DNA of 64,000 nt from Thermoflexaceae bacterium (GTDB taxonomy: Bacteria > Chloroflexota > Dehalococcoidia > Tepidiformales > Tepidiformaceae), in NCBI GenBank assembly GCA_015075555.1, contig JABTUD010000002.1:434001-498000 (forward strand), read 5' to 3'. The position numbers and the translations under genes were made by a program. Of this stretch, positions 1-9,198 are shown piece after piece. The notes beneath the pieces were generated by a model. It had not been told where the DNA came from. It did no database searches and saw only the letters and a list, made by a program, of their open reading frames with translations. How positions within the stretch are numbered: position 1 is the first letter of the stretch; every line of letters begins with the position of its first letter.

Positions 1-39
1 GCGGCAGACCACTGCATTCCCTAATCCACGAGGGGGTCC

Positions 40-2157
40 ATGGCAATGGCCAAAGGACAGCCACTGCACTTCGAACTGGATGCTGACGACCTGAAGCTCT
101 TCAGCGAGGAAGCCGCCGAGCAGCTTGAGCTGCTCGATAGCGCGCTGGTGCAGCTCGAAGGCGAACCCGAACCCGACCTGCTCCAGCAGATCTTCCGCGC
201 CGCTCACACCCTGAAGGGGTCTTCCGCGACCATCGGCCACAAGCGCATGGCGAGCCTGACCCATTCCATGGAGACCGTGCTCGACCAGGTGAGGCAGGGC
301 AAGAAGAGCCCGACATCGGAGATGGTCGATGCCCTGCTTGCGGGCCTCGATGCGCTTCGCGTATTGACCGATGAGGTGCGCACCCGGGTGGAATCGGGCG
401 TCGATATCGCGCCGCTGATCGCTGACCTCGACGCTGTGCTCAGCGTCTCCGATGCGCCCGCGGCGGCCGCTCTGGCGCCCGCGGCGGGGGAGCTCCTGCT
501 ACCCGGCGAGATCGCGGCCGCGCTCGCCGTTGCCATTGAACAGGGCAAGAGCCCGTTCCTGGTCGAGGTTGCCATTGCCGCTGCCTGCCAGCTGCCCTCG
601 ATCCGCTGCTACCAGCTTCTGCAGGAGCTCGACGCCCTCGCCGAGGTCGGCTTTACGCGCCCCGACCGGGCAACGATCGAGTCGGGCGGCGCGGAATTCG
701 AGCTGATCGCGGTTGTGGCCTCGACAGAGAACGACGAGCAGCTCACCGCCGCCATTTCGAGCATCTCGGATGTGGAGACCGCCCGGATCCGGCACCTGCA
801 GGGCGAGCTCCCGGGTCCCATCGCTCTTTCATCACCTGCAGCGGCGGCGGCGCCGGCGGCCAGCAAGGGCCCACGGCTCGCGCTCGTCGAAGATGAGTCC
901 CCCTCTTCGCCGGCGGCGGCAGCGGCGGCGGCAGCGCCAGCGCGCAAGACGACCCAGTCGGTACGTATCGATGTTGAGCGGCTGGACGGCCTCATGAACC
1001 TGGTGGGTGAGCTGGTCATCGACCGGACCCGGCTCCAGCAGATCCGCGAGCAGCTTTCGAGCGTCCTTAAGGACGCGAACCTCAACGAACTCACCGAGAA
1101 CTTCGAGGAGACCACCTCCCACCTCGCCCGCGTGACGGATGAGCTCCAGGACCAGATCATGCGCAGCCGCATGCTGCCGGTGCGGTCGGTGCTCACGCGC
1201 CTGCCGCGGCTCGTGCGCGACGTGGCGGCAAAGTGCGGCAAGAAAGTCGAGCTCATCACCGCCGGCGAGGAGACCGAGCTCGACCGCTCGGTCATCGAGG
1301 AGATCTCCGACCCCCTCGTGCACATCCTGCGCAACGCCGTCGACCACGGCATCGAGTCGCCGGAAGAGCGGCGCGCGGCCGGCAAGCCCGAGACCGGGAT
1401 CGTCTCCGTGACGGCCTGGAACCAGGAGACCTACATCTACCTTTCCGTCAAGGACGACGGCAAGGGAATCGATACGAAAGCACTGCGGCGCAAGGCGGTG
1501 GAGCGCGGACTCGTCAGTGCCGAGGCCGCGGAAGCAGCCAGCGACGAGGCGGCGTTGCAGTACATCTTCATCCCGGGCCTTTCCACCGCGAAGGCGATCT
1601 CCGACGTTTCGGGGCGCGGCGTGGGCATGGATATCGTGCGCACCAACATCGAGCGGCTCAACGGCCAGGTGCGCATCAAGAGCACCTACGGCCAGGGCAG
1701 CGAGGTCACCATCCAGCTCCCGCTGACGCTGGCGACCACCAAGGCCCTGATGGTCACCGCCAACGACACCGTCTATGCGCTGCCGCTGGTGTCCGTGACC
1801 GAGGCGCTCACCGAAAGCGAAGCCGATATGCACCTGGTGGGCGGCCGGCGCACGCTGCGCCTCCGCGAAAAGCTTCTGCCCGTAATCGACCTGGCAAACG
1901 CCCTCGGCGACAGGCGTCCGCGGCAGCTGAACAGGGAAAGGTTCGTGGTCGCCGCTCGCCACAGTGACCGGCAGGTCGCCTTCCTGGTAGACCGTTTGCT
2001 GGGCGAGCAGGACGTGGTCGTGAAGTCGCTCGGCGACCTCATCGGCAACCGCAAGGGGCTTACGGGGGCCACCATCCTGGGCGACGGGAGCCTGGGCCTG
2101 ATCATCGACAGTGCGAGCCTGGTCGCCGAGCAGGCGCCAGCAGCAGCCAGCGCCTGA
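40..2157 (+). CDS. cheA: Chemotaxis histidine kinase CheA
   Basis: Receptor-coupled sensor kinase that phosphorylates CheY and CheB. A 705-residue protein with an N-terminal Hpt domain (phospho-accepting His56 in AAHTLKG), an Ala/Pro-rich linker near residues 265-305, a dimerisation helix pair, a HATPase domain (N box around 424-436 with HILRNAVDHG; G1 DDGKGID near 472; G2 GRGVGMD near 526) and a C-terminal CheW-like domain from about 565. ATG is preceded by GAGGGGG. It is the first gene of a six-gene che cluster on the same strand. No CheW or receptor lies next to it; a receptor is encoded at 58.3 kb. Confidence 0.97.
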   Translation: MAMAKGQPLHFELDADDLKLFSEEAAEQLELLDSALVQLEGEPEPDLLQQIFRAAHTLKGSSATIGHKRMASLTHSMETVLDQVRQGKKSPTSEMVDALLAGLDALRVLTDEVRTRVESGVDIAPLIADLDAVLSVSDAPAAAALAPAAGELLLPGEIAAALAVAIEQGKSPFLVEVAIAAACQLPSIRCYQLLQELDALAEVGFTRPDRATIESGGAEFELIAVVASTENDEQLTAAISSISDVETARIRHLQGELPGPIALSSPAAAAAPAASKGPRLALVEDESPSSPAAAAAAAAPARKTTQSVRIDVERLDGLMNLVGELVIDRTRLQQIREQLSSVLKDANLNELTENFEETTSHLARVTDELQDQIMRSRMLPVRSVLTRLPRLVRDVAAKCGKKVELITAGEETELDRSVIEEISDPLVHILRNAVDHGIESPEERRAAGKPETGIVSVTAWNQETYIYLSVKDDGKGIDTKALRRKAVERGLVSAEAAEAASDEAALQYIFIPGLSTAKAISDVSGRGVGMDIVRTNIERLNGQVRIKSTYGQGSEVTIQLPLTLATTKALMVTANDTVYALPLVSVTEALTESEADMHLVGGRRTLRLREKLLPVIDLANALGDRRPRQLNRERFVVAARHSDRQVAFLVDRLLGEQDVVVKSLGDLIGNRKGLTGATILGDGSLGLIIDSASLVAEQAPAAASA

Positions 2158-2190
2158 GCGGGCGCCAGCACCAGCAGAACGGGGGACCGT

Positions 2191-2790
2191 ATGAACGGGA
2201 TAGAAGAGAAGCTCGTGGCATCCCTTTCCGGGGTTGCGCGCGAAGGCGCCCTGCGCGCCGGGCGGGGGCTCAGCGGCCTGATGGGCGAGGAGATAACCAT
2301 CCACGTCCCTTCGGTGCGCTTTGGCACCCGGGCCGACGCATGTGACGCCGTCGGTGGCGCCGAGGTCATCGTGCTCGGCGCCTACCTCACGATCACGGGC
2401 GATATCACCGGGCACGTGATGCTGCTCTTCCCGGTCGAGAAGGCTCTCCAGTGCGTGGACCTGATGTGCGGGCAGGCGCCCGGCACCACCACCGAGCCCG
2501 ACGAGCTGGCCGAATCGGCCGTCGGCGAGCTGGGCAATATCGTTGGGAGCGCCTTTGTGAACGCGCTCGCCGACCACCTGAACCTCATCCTGCACCCGAG
2601 CCCGCCGACCGTGGTCAACGACATGGCGATCGCTCTCGTTCAGGCAGTGCACGCCGAAGTCATGGCCCAGGGAGGCGAAGTGGTGATGATCGACACGGTC
2701 TTTGAGGACAAGGGTGGCCACGCCTCGGGCCTCCTGGTGGTTGCCCCCGATCCCATGGCGCTCCCGCGCCTCCGGGAGATTGCCGCGTGA
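2191..2790 (+). CDS. cheC: CheY-P phosphatase CheC
   Basis: CheC-family phosphatase that dephosphorylates CheY-P and binds CheD. The 199-residue protein keeps one signature (S-x3-E-x2-N) in ESAVGELGNIVG near residues 108-119. The equivalent N-terminal helix near residues 11-25 reads SGVAREGALRAG and lacks the Glu/Asn pair, so only one of the usual two active sites looks intact. It follows cheA by 33 bp and overlaps cheD by 4 bp (GTGA), indicating translational coupling. CheX is an alternative name for one-site relatives, but the length and the cheD neighbour favour CheC. Confidence 0.9.
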   Translation: MNGIEEKLVASLSGVAREGALRAGRGLSGLMGEEITIHVPSVRFGTRADACDAVGGAEVIVLGAYLTITGDITGHVMLLFPVEKALQCVDLMCGQAPGTTTEPDELAESAVGELGNIVGSAFVNALADHLNLILHPSPPTVVNDMAIALVQAVHAEVMAQGGEVVMIDTVFEDKGGHASGLLVVAPDPMALPRLREIAA

Positions 2791-3293
2791 CAGCCCCAGC
2801 TGCCGACCTGCGAAGGATCTCGGTTGGCATCGGACAGCTCGCGGTCTCCAAAGACAGCCGCGAGGTGCTAATCGCCTACGGCCTTGGCTCCTGCATCGGG
2901 GTCTCGGCCCATGACCCGGGAACGGGGGTGTGCGCCATGGTCCACATCCTCCTCCCCGCATCCGAAGGGAAGGTCCCCCAGCCAAACGAGCCGGCGCGCT
3001 TCGCCGATTCCGGCGTCGATGCCCTGCTCAAGCAGATGATCGCCGCTGGCGCCTCGCGGAGCAGGCTGGTGCTCAAGCTCGCCGGGGGCGCGGCCGTGCT
3101 CGGCCCCGGAAACGCCGAAAAATTCAAGATCGGCGAGCGCAATGCCGATGCAATCAAAGAGCGGCTGAAGCTCCATGGCCTTCGCGCGGCCCGCGAGGAC
3201 CTGGGAGGGACGAGGGGGCGCACGCTGGAGCTCCAGGTTGCCAGCGGCAAGACCTTTGTCCGCACCGCGGCTTCGCCGGCAATCGAACTGTAG
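2787..3293 (+). CDS. cheD: Chemoreceptor glutamine deamidase CheD
   Basis: CheD deamidates glutamines in chemoreceptors and is controlled by CheC. The 168-residue product carries the family Cys in GLGSCIGV (near residue 33) and the His in MVHILLP (near 53), two members of the Cys-His-Thr active site. The GTG start overlaps the cheC stop. Together with CheC and CheY it forms the adaptation branch known from Bacillus and Thermotoga type systems. Confidence 0.93.
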   Translation: MTAPAADLRRISVGIGQLAVSKDSREVLIAYGLGSCIGVSAHDPGTGVCAMVHILLPASEGKVPQPNEPARFADSGVDALLKQMIAAGASRSRLVLKLAGGAAVLGPGNAEKFKIGERNADAIKERLKLHGLRAAREDLGGTRGRTLELQVASGKTFVRTAASPAIEL

Positions 3294-3303
3294 GGAGGTG
3301 ACC

Positions 3304-3660
3304 GTGGCTACCATCCTTGTTGTCGACGACGCGGCGTTCATGCGGATGCGGATGTCGAAGATACTCTCCGAAGCAGGGTACGAGGTGATCCAGGCCGAAA
3401 ATGGGCTGGACGCAATCGACAAGTACCGCGCCTCAAAGCCCGATGCCGTCCTCATGGACATCACCATGCCCGAGATGGACGGCCTCACCGCGCTGAAGGA
3501 GATCCGGGCGATCGACCCGGCGGCCCGAATCGCCATGGTCACGGCCCTCGGGCAGCAGCAGATCGTGCTCGAGGCCGTCAAGAGCGGCGCCAAAGACTTC
3601 CTGGTCAAACCCGCCGAGCCCGACCGGGTGCTGGCGGCCGTCACCAAGCTCTGCGCTTAG
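3304..3660 (+). CDS. cheY: Response regulator CheY
   Basis: Single receiver domain of 118 residues, the expected CheY size. Acidic pocket Asp8-Asp9, phospho-acceptor Asp52 in LMDITMP, switch Thr80 and Lys102 (VKPAE) are all present. The GTG start at 3304 is chosen because GGGAGGTG lies just upstream and the protein then begins directly with the first beta strand; an upstream reading would run through cheD. Phospho-CheY would act on the flagellar switch or on a type IV pilus system; neither is in the window. Confidence 0.94.
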   Translation: MATILVVDDAAFMRMRMSKILSEAGYEVIQAENGLDAIDKYRASKPDAVLMDITMPEMDGLTALKEIRAIDPAARIAMVTALGQQQIVLEAVKSGAKDFLVKPAEPDRVLAAVTKLCA

Positions 3661-3670
3661 GGGGTTAGCC

Positions 3671-4744
3671 ATGGCCCTCCCGGCATTCCAGCCGGCGCTT
3701 TCGGCCCGGGTGCTGGTCGTCGATGATTCGGCCTTCATGCGCCACGCCATCGAGCGGCTGCTGGCGAAGGTCCCGGGCATCGAAGTGGTGGGCGCTGCAG
3801 CCGATGGCGTTGAGGCGGTGCAGAAGGTCCTTGAGCTCCGGCCCGACGTAATCACCATGGACGTGGAGATGCCCCGCATGGACGGCGTCACCGCCGTCGG
3901 CGAGATCATGAAGACCGTCCCCACGCCAATCGTGATGGTCAGCACCATGACGACCGCCGGCGCCGAGACCACCATGCGTGCCCTCGAAGCCGGCGCCGTC
4001 GACTTCATCGCCAAGCCCAGCCACCTGAGCGCCCAGATCACGAACGTCGCCGAAGAACTGACGGCCGCCATCCACCGCGCCCGCAACGCTCGCGTCTCCC
4101 GGCGGCGGCCACAGCCCCAGGCGGCCTTCGTCAAGACAGGGAGCGCCACCTCCGCCATCTCCTCCGCGGCGATCGCGGTCATCGGCTGCTCCACGGGTGG
4201 GCCGCCCGCACTAACAGAGGTTGTTCCGCACCTCCCGGCCGACATGCCCGCGGGGGTGGTGGTGGTGCAGCACATGCCCGCCGGGTTCACCGGGGCGCTG
4301 GCACGGCGGCTCGACCAGCTCTCCCCGCTCCACGTGAAGGAGGCAGCGGAAGGCGACGTCGTCGCGGCCGGGCAGGTCCTGATCGCGCCGGGCGACTACC
4401 ACACCGTCATCGGCCGCGACCGGCGCATCCGCCTGAACCAGGCCCCGCAGGTCCACGGCGTGCGCCCAAGCGTCGACGTGACCCTCGAATCGGTCGCGGA
4501 GGTGTACGGGAGCCGCGCCACCGTCGCCATCCTGACGGGAATGGGGCGCGATGGCGCCGACGGCTGCGTCCGCGTGGAAGGGGCCGGCGGCCGGATCATC
4601 GTGCAGGACGAAGCGACGAGCGTTGTCTACGGCATGCCGCGCGTTGCCCGCGAAAAGACCCGCCACGCCCTCCAGCTTCCCATCGGCAGCATTGCCGGGG
4701 CGGTGGCGGAAGGCGCGCGCGCTGCCGCAGGGAGAGGAAGATGA
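3671..4744 (+). CDS. cheB: Chemotaxis protein-glutamate methylesterase CheB
   Basis: Phosphorylation-activated methylesterase/deamidase that resets chemoreceptors. 357 residues: receiver domain with Asp64 in TMDVEMP and Lys in AKPSH, a linker near 130-160, then the esterase domain with nucleophile Ser174 (GCSTGGP), His near 202 (QHMPAGF) and Asp near 295 (GMGRDGADG). It starts 10 bp after cheY, and its stop overlaps the cheR start by 4 bp (ATGA). Confidence 0.97.
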   Translation: MALPAFQPALSARVLVVDDSAFMRHAIERLLAKVPGIEVVGAAADGVEAVQKVLELRPDVITMDVEMPRMDGVTAVGEIMKTVPTPIVMVSTMTTAGAETTMRALEAGAVDFIAKPSHLSAQITNVAEELTAAIHRARNARVSRRRPQPQAAFVKTGSATSAISSAAIAVIGCSTGGPPALTEVVPHLPADMPAGVVVVQHMPAGFTGALARRLDQLSPLHVKEAAEGDVVAAGQVLIAPGDYHTVIGRDRRIRLNQAPQVHGVRPSVDVTLESVAEVYGSRATVAILTGMGRDGADGCVRVEGAGGRIIVQDEATSVVYGMPRVAREKTRHALQLPIGSIAGAVAEGARAAAGRGR

Positions 4745-5535
4745 GCCAGCCACCCGAAGACCGCGAATGGTTGTCCTTCCGGCAGGCGCTCGAAAAGGCG
4801 ATAGGCGTGCCCCTTGGCCCGTACAAGGAGCCCCAGATGAAGCGGCGCCTGGCGAGCATCATGACGCGCCGCGCCCTCGGCAACTGGAAGGAGTTCACCG
4901 CCGCCATCGCCGCCGACATGCAGCTGCTGATAGATGTGCGCGACACCCTCACCATCAACGTCAGCGAGTTCTTTCGCCAGCCCGAGCGCTTTGCCGACCT
5001 GGAGCGGGTGCAGTTCCCGCGCCTCTTGAGCGAAAACCCACGACTGAAGATCTGGAGCGCCGGCTGCTCCATCGGCTGCGAACCCTACACGCTGGCGATG
5101 ATCCTCAACGAAATCAACCCTTCCGGTAGCCACACGATCATCGCTACGGACGTGGACATGCCCATTCTCAACCGGGCTCGAGAAGGCAAGGGCTACCACC
5201 CCGGCGAGGTCCGTGCCACGCCTGCGCACTACCTCAAGAAGTACTTCGTGAACGAAGGCTCAACCTACGCTGTACGCGACGAGATCCGGCGCAAGGTCAC
5301 CTTCCGGCGCCACGACCTGCTCTCGGACCCCTACCCCCAGGACCTCGACCTTATCCTCTGCCGCAACGTCGTCATCTACTTCACCGACCAGGCGAAGGCG
5401 CAGATCTATTCGGGCTTCGGCAAGGCGCTGCGGCCGGGTGGCCTGCTCTTTGTGGGAGGCAGCGAGATGATCATGCGTTCCCACGACATGGGGTTCAGGG
5501 CCGCGGGAACGAGCCTCTATCAGCGGGCAGCCTAG
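4741..5535 (+). CDS. cheR: Chemotaxis protein methyltransferase CheR
   Basis: SAM-dependent methyltransferase that methylates glutamates of chemoreceptors. 264 residues: N-terminal all-alpha domain, then a Rossmann methyltransferase fold with the CheR motif WSAGCSIGCEPYTLAM near residues 104-119 and LDLILCRNVVIYF near 202-214. It opposes CheB. Last gene of the che cluster; the next gene is convergent and only 14 bp away. Confidence 0.96.
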   Translation: MSQPPEDREWLSFRQALEKAIGVPLGPYKEPQMKRRLASIMTRRALGNWKEFTAAIAADMQLLIDVRDTLTINVSEFFRQPERFADLERVQFPRLLSENPRLKIWSAGCSIGCEPYTLAMILNEINPSGSHTIIATDVDMPILNRAREGKGYHPGEVRATPAHYLKKYFVNEGSTYAVRDEIRRKVTFRRHDLLSDPYPQDLDLILCRNVVIYFTDQAKAQIYSGFGKALRPGGLLFVGGSEMIMRSHDMGFRAAGTSLYQRAA

Positions 5536-5549
5536 GCCCGCCCCTCGGC

Positions 5550-6536
5550 TCAGGCAGGGGTGCGCGCGCCCGGCTCGCTGTTGGCGCCGAGGTTTTCGGT
5601 CGGGACAGGAATGAGCCGCGTCGAAGCGATGTGGCACACGAGGGCGCAGGCCATGCCAACGAGCAGGTCGAGCGCATAGTGCTCGGCCAGGTACATCAGC
5701 GAAAAGCCCATCGCGGCGCTGTAGAAGAGCAGGGGAATGGCAACGCGCGGGTAGTGGACGCGCGCCCAGAGGTACATGGCGAAGGTGACGCCCATGTGGA
5801 TTGAGGGCATGGCAGCCACCGAGTTCGGCTCGCCCAGGGACTCATAGAACGTCCGGTAGGTCTCCACATCGACCTGGCCGCCCACGAAGTCCATCACCCG
5901 GTACGCGCCCGGGAGCACGCCCATACGCCCCGCAAACCACGGCGGCGCGGTGGGGAACAGGAAGAAGAGCACCAGGCCAAGGTAGAGCGTGCCCAGCATA
6001 AGCACCGTATAGCGGGCGAAGAACTCGCGGCGCCAGATGAAGATCGCCACGGCGGCGGCGTGCGGCGCCACGAAGAACGACCAGTGGGTCATGACCGCCA
6101 GCCAGTCGAGGGCGTCGATGTGCCCGGGCGTGAAATAGCGGGTCTGCAGCCACGAAACCGGAGCGGTTCCGAAGAAGAGCGCGCGGTCGGCGTCGATCGG
6201 GTACATCACGCGGACAGGGATGCCCGTTTCGTCGGCGTAGGAGCGCAGCAGCGCATAGAAGAAAGTCCCGGCCACGTAGGCGAACCACCAGCGGCGGGCG
6301 CGGGGCCGCCACATTTCGGGAAGCCACACGGCGGCGGTGACGGCGATAAGGACGAACCCGACCCAGATGTGGTCCTGCCACACCTTCGTGACAATCGTGC
6401 CGGTCAGGGCGAGCAAGAGCAGGGTTTGCACGGACAGGAGGAGGTGGCCGCGGGTCAGCCCACGCCGTATTTCCGCGGTCCGTTCGGCGGCCCCGGGGCG
6501 CTCGGCCGCCGGCCCCTCAACGTGGAGCGCGCTCAT
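5550..6536 (-). CDS. PAP2-like / inositol-phosphotransferase-like membrane protein
   Basis: Integral membrane protein of 328 residues with about six hydrophobic segments. The C-terminal half carries PAP2-superfamily marks: MPSIHMG around residue 245 in place of the SRSxxH motif, and AEHYALDLLVG near 286 in place of SRxxxxxHxxxD. This arrangement is like that of the family also named inositol phosphorylceramide synthase-like or DUF-type PAP2. Likely a membrane lipid phosphatase or phosphotransferase; the substrate cannot be told. Convergent with cheR and divergent from the flippase/synthase-like gene at 6639. Confidence 0.75.
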   Translation of the reverse strand: MSALHVEGPAAERPGAAERTAEIRRGLTRGHLLLSVQTLLLLALTGTIVTKVWQDHIWVGFVLIAVTAAVWLPEMWRPRARRWWFAYVAGTFFYALLRSYADETGIPVRVMYPIDADRALFFGTAPVSWLQTRYFTPGHIDALDWLAVMTHWSFFVAPHAAAVAIFIWRREFFARYTVLMLGTLYLGLVLFFLFPTAPPWFAGRMGVLPGAYRVMDFVGGQVDVETYRTFYESLGEPNSVAAMPSIHMGVTFAMYLWARVHYPRVAIPLLFYSAAMGFSLMYLAEHYALDLLVGMACALVCHIASTRLIPVPTENLGANSEPGARTPA

Positions 6537-6610
6537 CAGCCACAGATTAGCCCACCGGAACGCCTGACGGAAGCCATGAATTGTGGCATCTTTGCGTGAA
6601 GATCCGGCGG

Positions 6611-6616
6611 TAGAAT
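6611..6616 (+). promoter_or_regulatory. Putative -10 box (TAGAAT) for the gene at 6639
   Basis: TAGAAT preceded by CGG, 23 bp before the preferred TTG start and just ahead of the GGAGG site at 6625-6629. The same hexamer occurs before the genes at 20945 and 47152. No convincing -35 box at standard spacing. Confidence 0.4.
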
Positions 6617-6638
6617 CCGTTCCCGGAGGTTGGACAGC

Positions 6639-7673
6639 TTGCGGCGATTCGCCCTCGGGCTCGCCATCACCGCCATCTCTGCCGTCGTCCTCGTGCTCGC
6701 GGTCGACTGGTCGAAGGTCTCCGAAGTCCTTCGTTCAGCCAACCCCGCCTACGTGGCGCTGGGGGTGGCTTTTCTCCTTTCATCCACCACGGCCAAGACG
6801 GTGCGCTGGCGGATGCTCCTGCCCGCCTCGGCTGAAGTGCCCACGGCGCGGCTCTTCCGGATTCTCCACATCAGCTACCTGCTCAACAACGTGTTCCCCG
6901 CCCGGCTGGGCGATGTCGCGCGCGTCTCCATGGCATCGCACCTGCGCGGCGCGCGCGTTGGGCACGTCCTCTCCTCTCTCATCACCGAAAGGGTGACCGA
7001 CATCGTCAGCCTGCTCGTGTGTTTCGTGGTGGTGAGCCCGTTCCTGCCTCTCCCCGACCGTTACCTGCGCTGGGTGCATGCCGCCTGGTGGGTGCTGGGG
7101 ATTCTTGCCGCCGTTGTGCTCATCACGGCGCTCGTGCGCCGGCCCATCGCGCGCTCTTCGTGGCTGGCGTCGCTGGCGAAGCGGGTTCCCCTGCGCGGCT
7201 GGTTACGAGAGGAGGCGGCTTCCTTCCGCGACGGCTGGCGCCAGCTCTTCGCGCGCACGCACGTCTTTCGCATCTGGGGCTGGTCCTTCGTGGCGTGGGT
7301 CGGCGCCTTCTGCATCAACTACTCGCTGATGAAGGCGCTCGAAATCGATGCGCCGCTGACGGTGGCAGTCCTCATCACCTGCACCACGAACCTGGCGATG
7401 CTGGTTCCCTCTTCGCCGAGCTACGTCGGGGTCTTCCACGCCGCCGCCACGCTTTCGCTGCTGCCTTTCGGCGTGGGCGCGAGCCGGGCGCTCTCCTTCG
7501 CCATCCTCGCCCACCTGGTGAACGTAGTGCCGGTGAGCGTCCTTGGCGCGGCCTTCCTCCTCTCCGGGCGCGACCGCATCTCCTTCAACATGGAGGCCCT
7601 CCGGCGCGGAAAGCCAGGGGAGGCGGTGGAGGCCAGGGACGAATCCGTGGCCGAAGCCGTCACCACCACGTAG
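6639..7673 (+). CDS. Lysylphosphatidylglycerol synthase TM-region family protein (UPF0104-like)
   Basis: Membrane protein of 344 residues with about eight hydrophobic helices and the family-typical RLGDVARV segment (near residues 88-96) and the ERVTDIVSLL helix. The family includes the flippase part of MprF and stand-alone proteins tied to glycolipid or polyprenyl-linked substrates. TTG at 6639 is preferred over TTG at 6630, because GGAGG at 6625-6629 gives a 9-bp spacing. Without the C-terminal aminoacyl transferase domain this is not a complete MprF; the substrate is unknown. Confidence 0.8.
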   Translation: MRRFALGLAITAISAVVLVLAVDWSKVSEVLRSANPAYVALGVAFLLSSTTAKTVRWRMLLPASAEVPTARLFRILHISYLLNNVFPARLGDVARVSMASHLRGARVGHVLSSLITERVTDIVSLLVCFVVVSPFLPLPDRYLRWVHAAWWVLGILAAVVLITALVRRPIARSSWLASLAKRVPLRGWLREEAASFRDGWRQLFARTHVFRIWGWSFVAWVGAFCINYSLMKALEIDAPLTVAVLITCTTNLAMLVPSSPSYVGVFHAAATLSLLPFGVGASRALSFAILAHLVNVVPVSVLGAAFLLSGRDRISFNMEALRRGKPGEAVEARDESVAEAVTTT

Positions 7674-7677
7674 CCTT

Positions 7678-7693
7678 CCGCCCCGGGGGGCGG
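7678..7693. terminator. GC hairpin between convergent genes
   Basis: CCGCCCC and GGGGCGG form a perfect 7-bp stem with a 2-nt gap in the 26-bp space between two convergent genes. There is no T run, so a role as a bidirectional terminator is only likely by position. Confidence 0.35.
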
Positions 7694-7699
7694 CGCCGC

Positions 7700-9178
7700 T
7701 TAGATGCCGAGCTCGCCCCAGAGCTCGCGCGCCTGGGCGCGAAGCTCGCCGCGAAAGTCCGGATGGGCGATGCTGATGAGCTCTTCGGCGCGCTGGCGGT
7801 GGTTCTTGTCGAGCAGCCTCGCCACGCCGTATTCGGTCACGATCGTGTCAGCCAGGTAGCGCGGGATCGTCACCAGGGTCCCCGCCTCGTGCCGGGCCAC
7901 GATCTTCGAGATCGTCCCTTCGAGCGCGGTCGAACGCAGCACGGTGATAGCCCGGCCACCCTTGCTCAGCGCCGCCGAGATGTGGGTGTCGGGCTGGCCG
8001 CCGGTGCCATTCACCATGTGCCCGCCAAAGCGGCACTCGCTCGCTATCTGCCCGAGCAGGTCAACGGCGATGGCACTGTTGATCGAAGTCATGTTGTGGT
8101 TCTGCGACATGAGCGCCGGGTGGAGCAGGTAGTCCGGGTCGAACAGGTTGAAGTAGGGGTTGTCGCGGATGATGCGCATGTCCTCGCCGTCGCAGCCGCT
8201 CCAGGCAACGGCGACGGCGTGGTCCTTGTGAATCGTCTTCCGCGAACCATCGGCGATCCCGCGGTACCAGAGCTTCCCGAGCCCCGGCGCGCCCAGCTCG
8301 GTGTGGATGCCGAGGTGCTTGCGCTCGTCAAAGGCGCCCGCCCGGACCATGAGCTGGCTGGGCTGGCCAACGCCAATCTGGATGGTATCGCCATCGCGGA
8401 TCAGGCCGCGCAGGTTGTCGGCAATGCCCTGCGCCTCGGGGTCGACCTCGCCAATGCCGAACGCCTGCTCCAGGATGCCCGGCGCCATCGTCGGGAAGAC
8501 ATCCTGCACGATTGCGACCTGCTCGGGGAGCACCAGGCTGAAGATGCGGCGCATGCGCTCGCGGTTCTCGGGGGGAGTCTCGGTTTCTATCCGCCGCGCC
8601 ATCACCTCCATGTCGACGCTGGGGATGGCGCCCTCCACGAAGGCCGTGATCTCGGAGACATGCACCCAGACGTCGCCGTGCACCGGCATCATTTCCGGGT
8701 CCACCACGGCGACCGACTTCTTGCAGCGGCGGATGTAGGCGCGGCGGGTCCACTGGTGCGGCCCGAAATGCACGTACCCCTTCTCGTTGGGTGGGCTGCA
8801 CGGCGTCAGGTAGACATCGGGCATGCGCGCTTCTTCGCGGCCGGCATCGAAGGCCTTCATGCCAAGCATGAACGTGTTGGGCAGGTAGGTTGCGGTCTTC
8901 GTATCGTGGGCGGGGCGCACGGAGTCGCCGATGAAAAGCTCGATCTCCTTTTCGCCCTTCGGACCATCGGGGCCGAAGAGGACGACCTCGCGCGGGGCCA
9001 GGGTGCGCAGGTCCACCCTGCCGAGCGATGCGGCGCGCTTCTGCAGGCCGCTGGTCAGGGCGCCGGGGGCGAGTATCGAAAGGCAAACGAGATCGCCCTC
9101 CTGGATGAGCTCCATGGCCTCGTCGATGCTCTTGAGCTTCGACTTGTAGATGTCTTGCCAATCGCTGTAAATGGACAA
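7700..9178 (-). CDS. Acetyl-CoA hydrolase / 4-hydroxybutyrate CoA-transferase family protein
   Basis: Family I CoA-transferase (Cat1/4-hydroxybutyrate CoA-transferase-like) of about 492 residues that exchanges CoA between a thioester and a carboxylate. The GIHTEL segment holds the probable catalytic Glu, and the GGQPD/GGR glycine loops sit in the C-terminal half. TTG at 9178 is the better start: GGAGGGG lies 6 bp upstream of it, whereas an ATG at 9193 overlaps that site. Divergent from a CaiB-type CoA-transferase pair, suggesting linked acyl-CoA use. Exact acyl substrate not visible. Confidence 0.85.
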   Translation of the reverse strand: MSIYSDWQDIYKSKLKSIDEAMELIQEGDLVCLSILAPGALTSGLQKRAASLGRVDLRTLAPREVVLFGPDGPKGEKEIELFIGDSVRPAHDTKTATYLPNTFMLGMKAFDAGREEARMPDVYLTPCSPPNEKGYVHFGPHQWTRRAYIRRCKKSVAVVDPEMMPVHGDVWVHVSEITAFVEGAIPSVDMEVMARRIETETPPENRERMRRIFSLVLPEQVAIVQDVFPTMAPGILEQAFGIGEVDPEAQGIADNLRGLIRDGDTIQIGVGQPSQLMVRAGAFDERKHLGIHTELGAPGLGKLWYRGIADGSRKTIHKDHAVAVAWSGCDGEDMRIIRDNPYFNLFDPDYLLHPALMSQNHNMTSINSAIAVDLLGQIASECRFGGHMVNGTGGQPDTHISAALSKGGRAITVLRSTALEGTISKIVARHEAGTLVTIPRYLADTIVTEYGVARLLDKNHRQRAEELISIAHPDFRGELRAQARELWGELGI

Positions 9179-9198
9179 CTGGGACCCCTCCATCGATG

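Noticed and set aside
832-2985. 717-codon open frame on the minus strand across cheA, cheC and cheD
   Set aside because: Antisense to well-supported che genes; Arg/Gly/His-rich composition typical of shadows in GC-rich coding DNA, no domain, no ribosome site.
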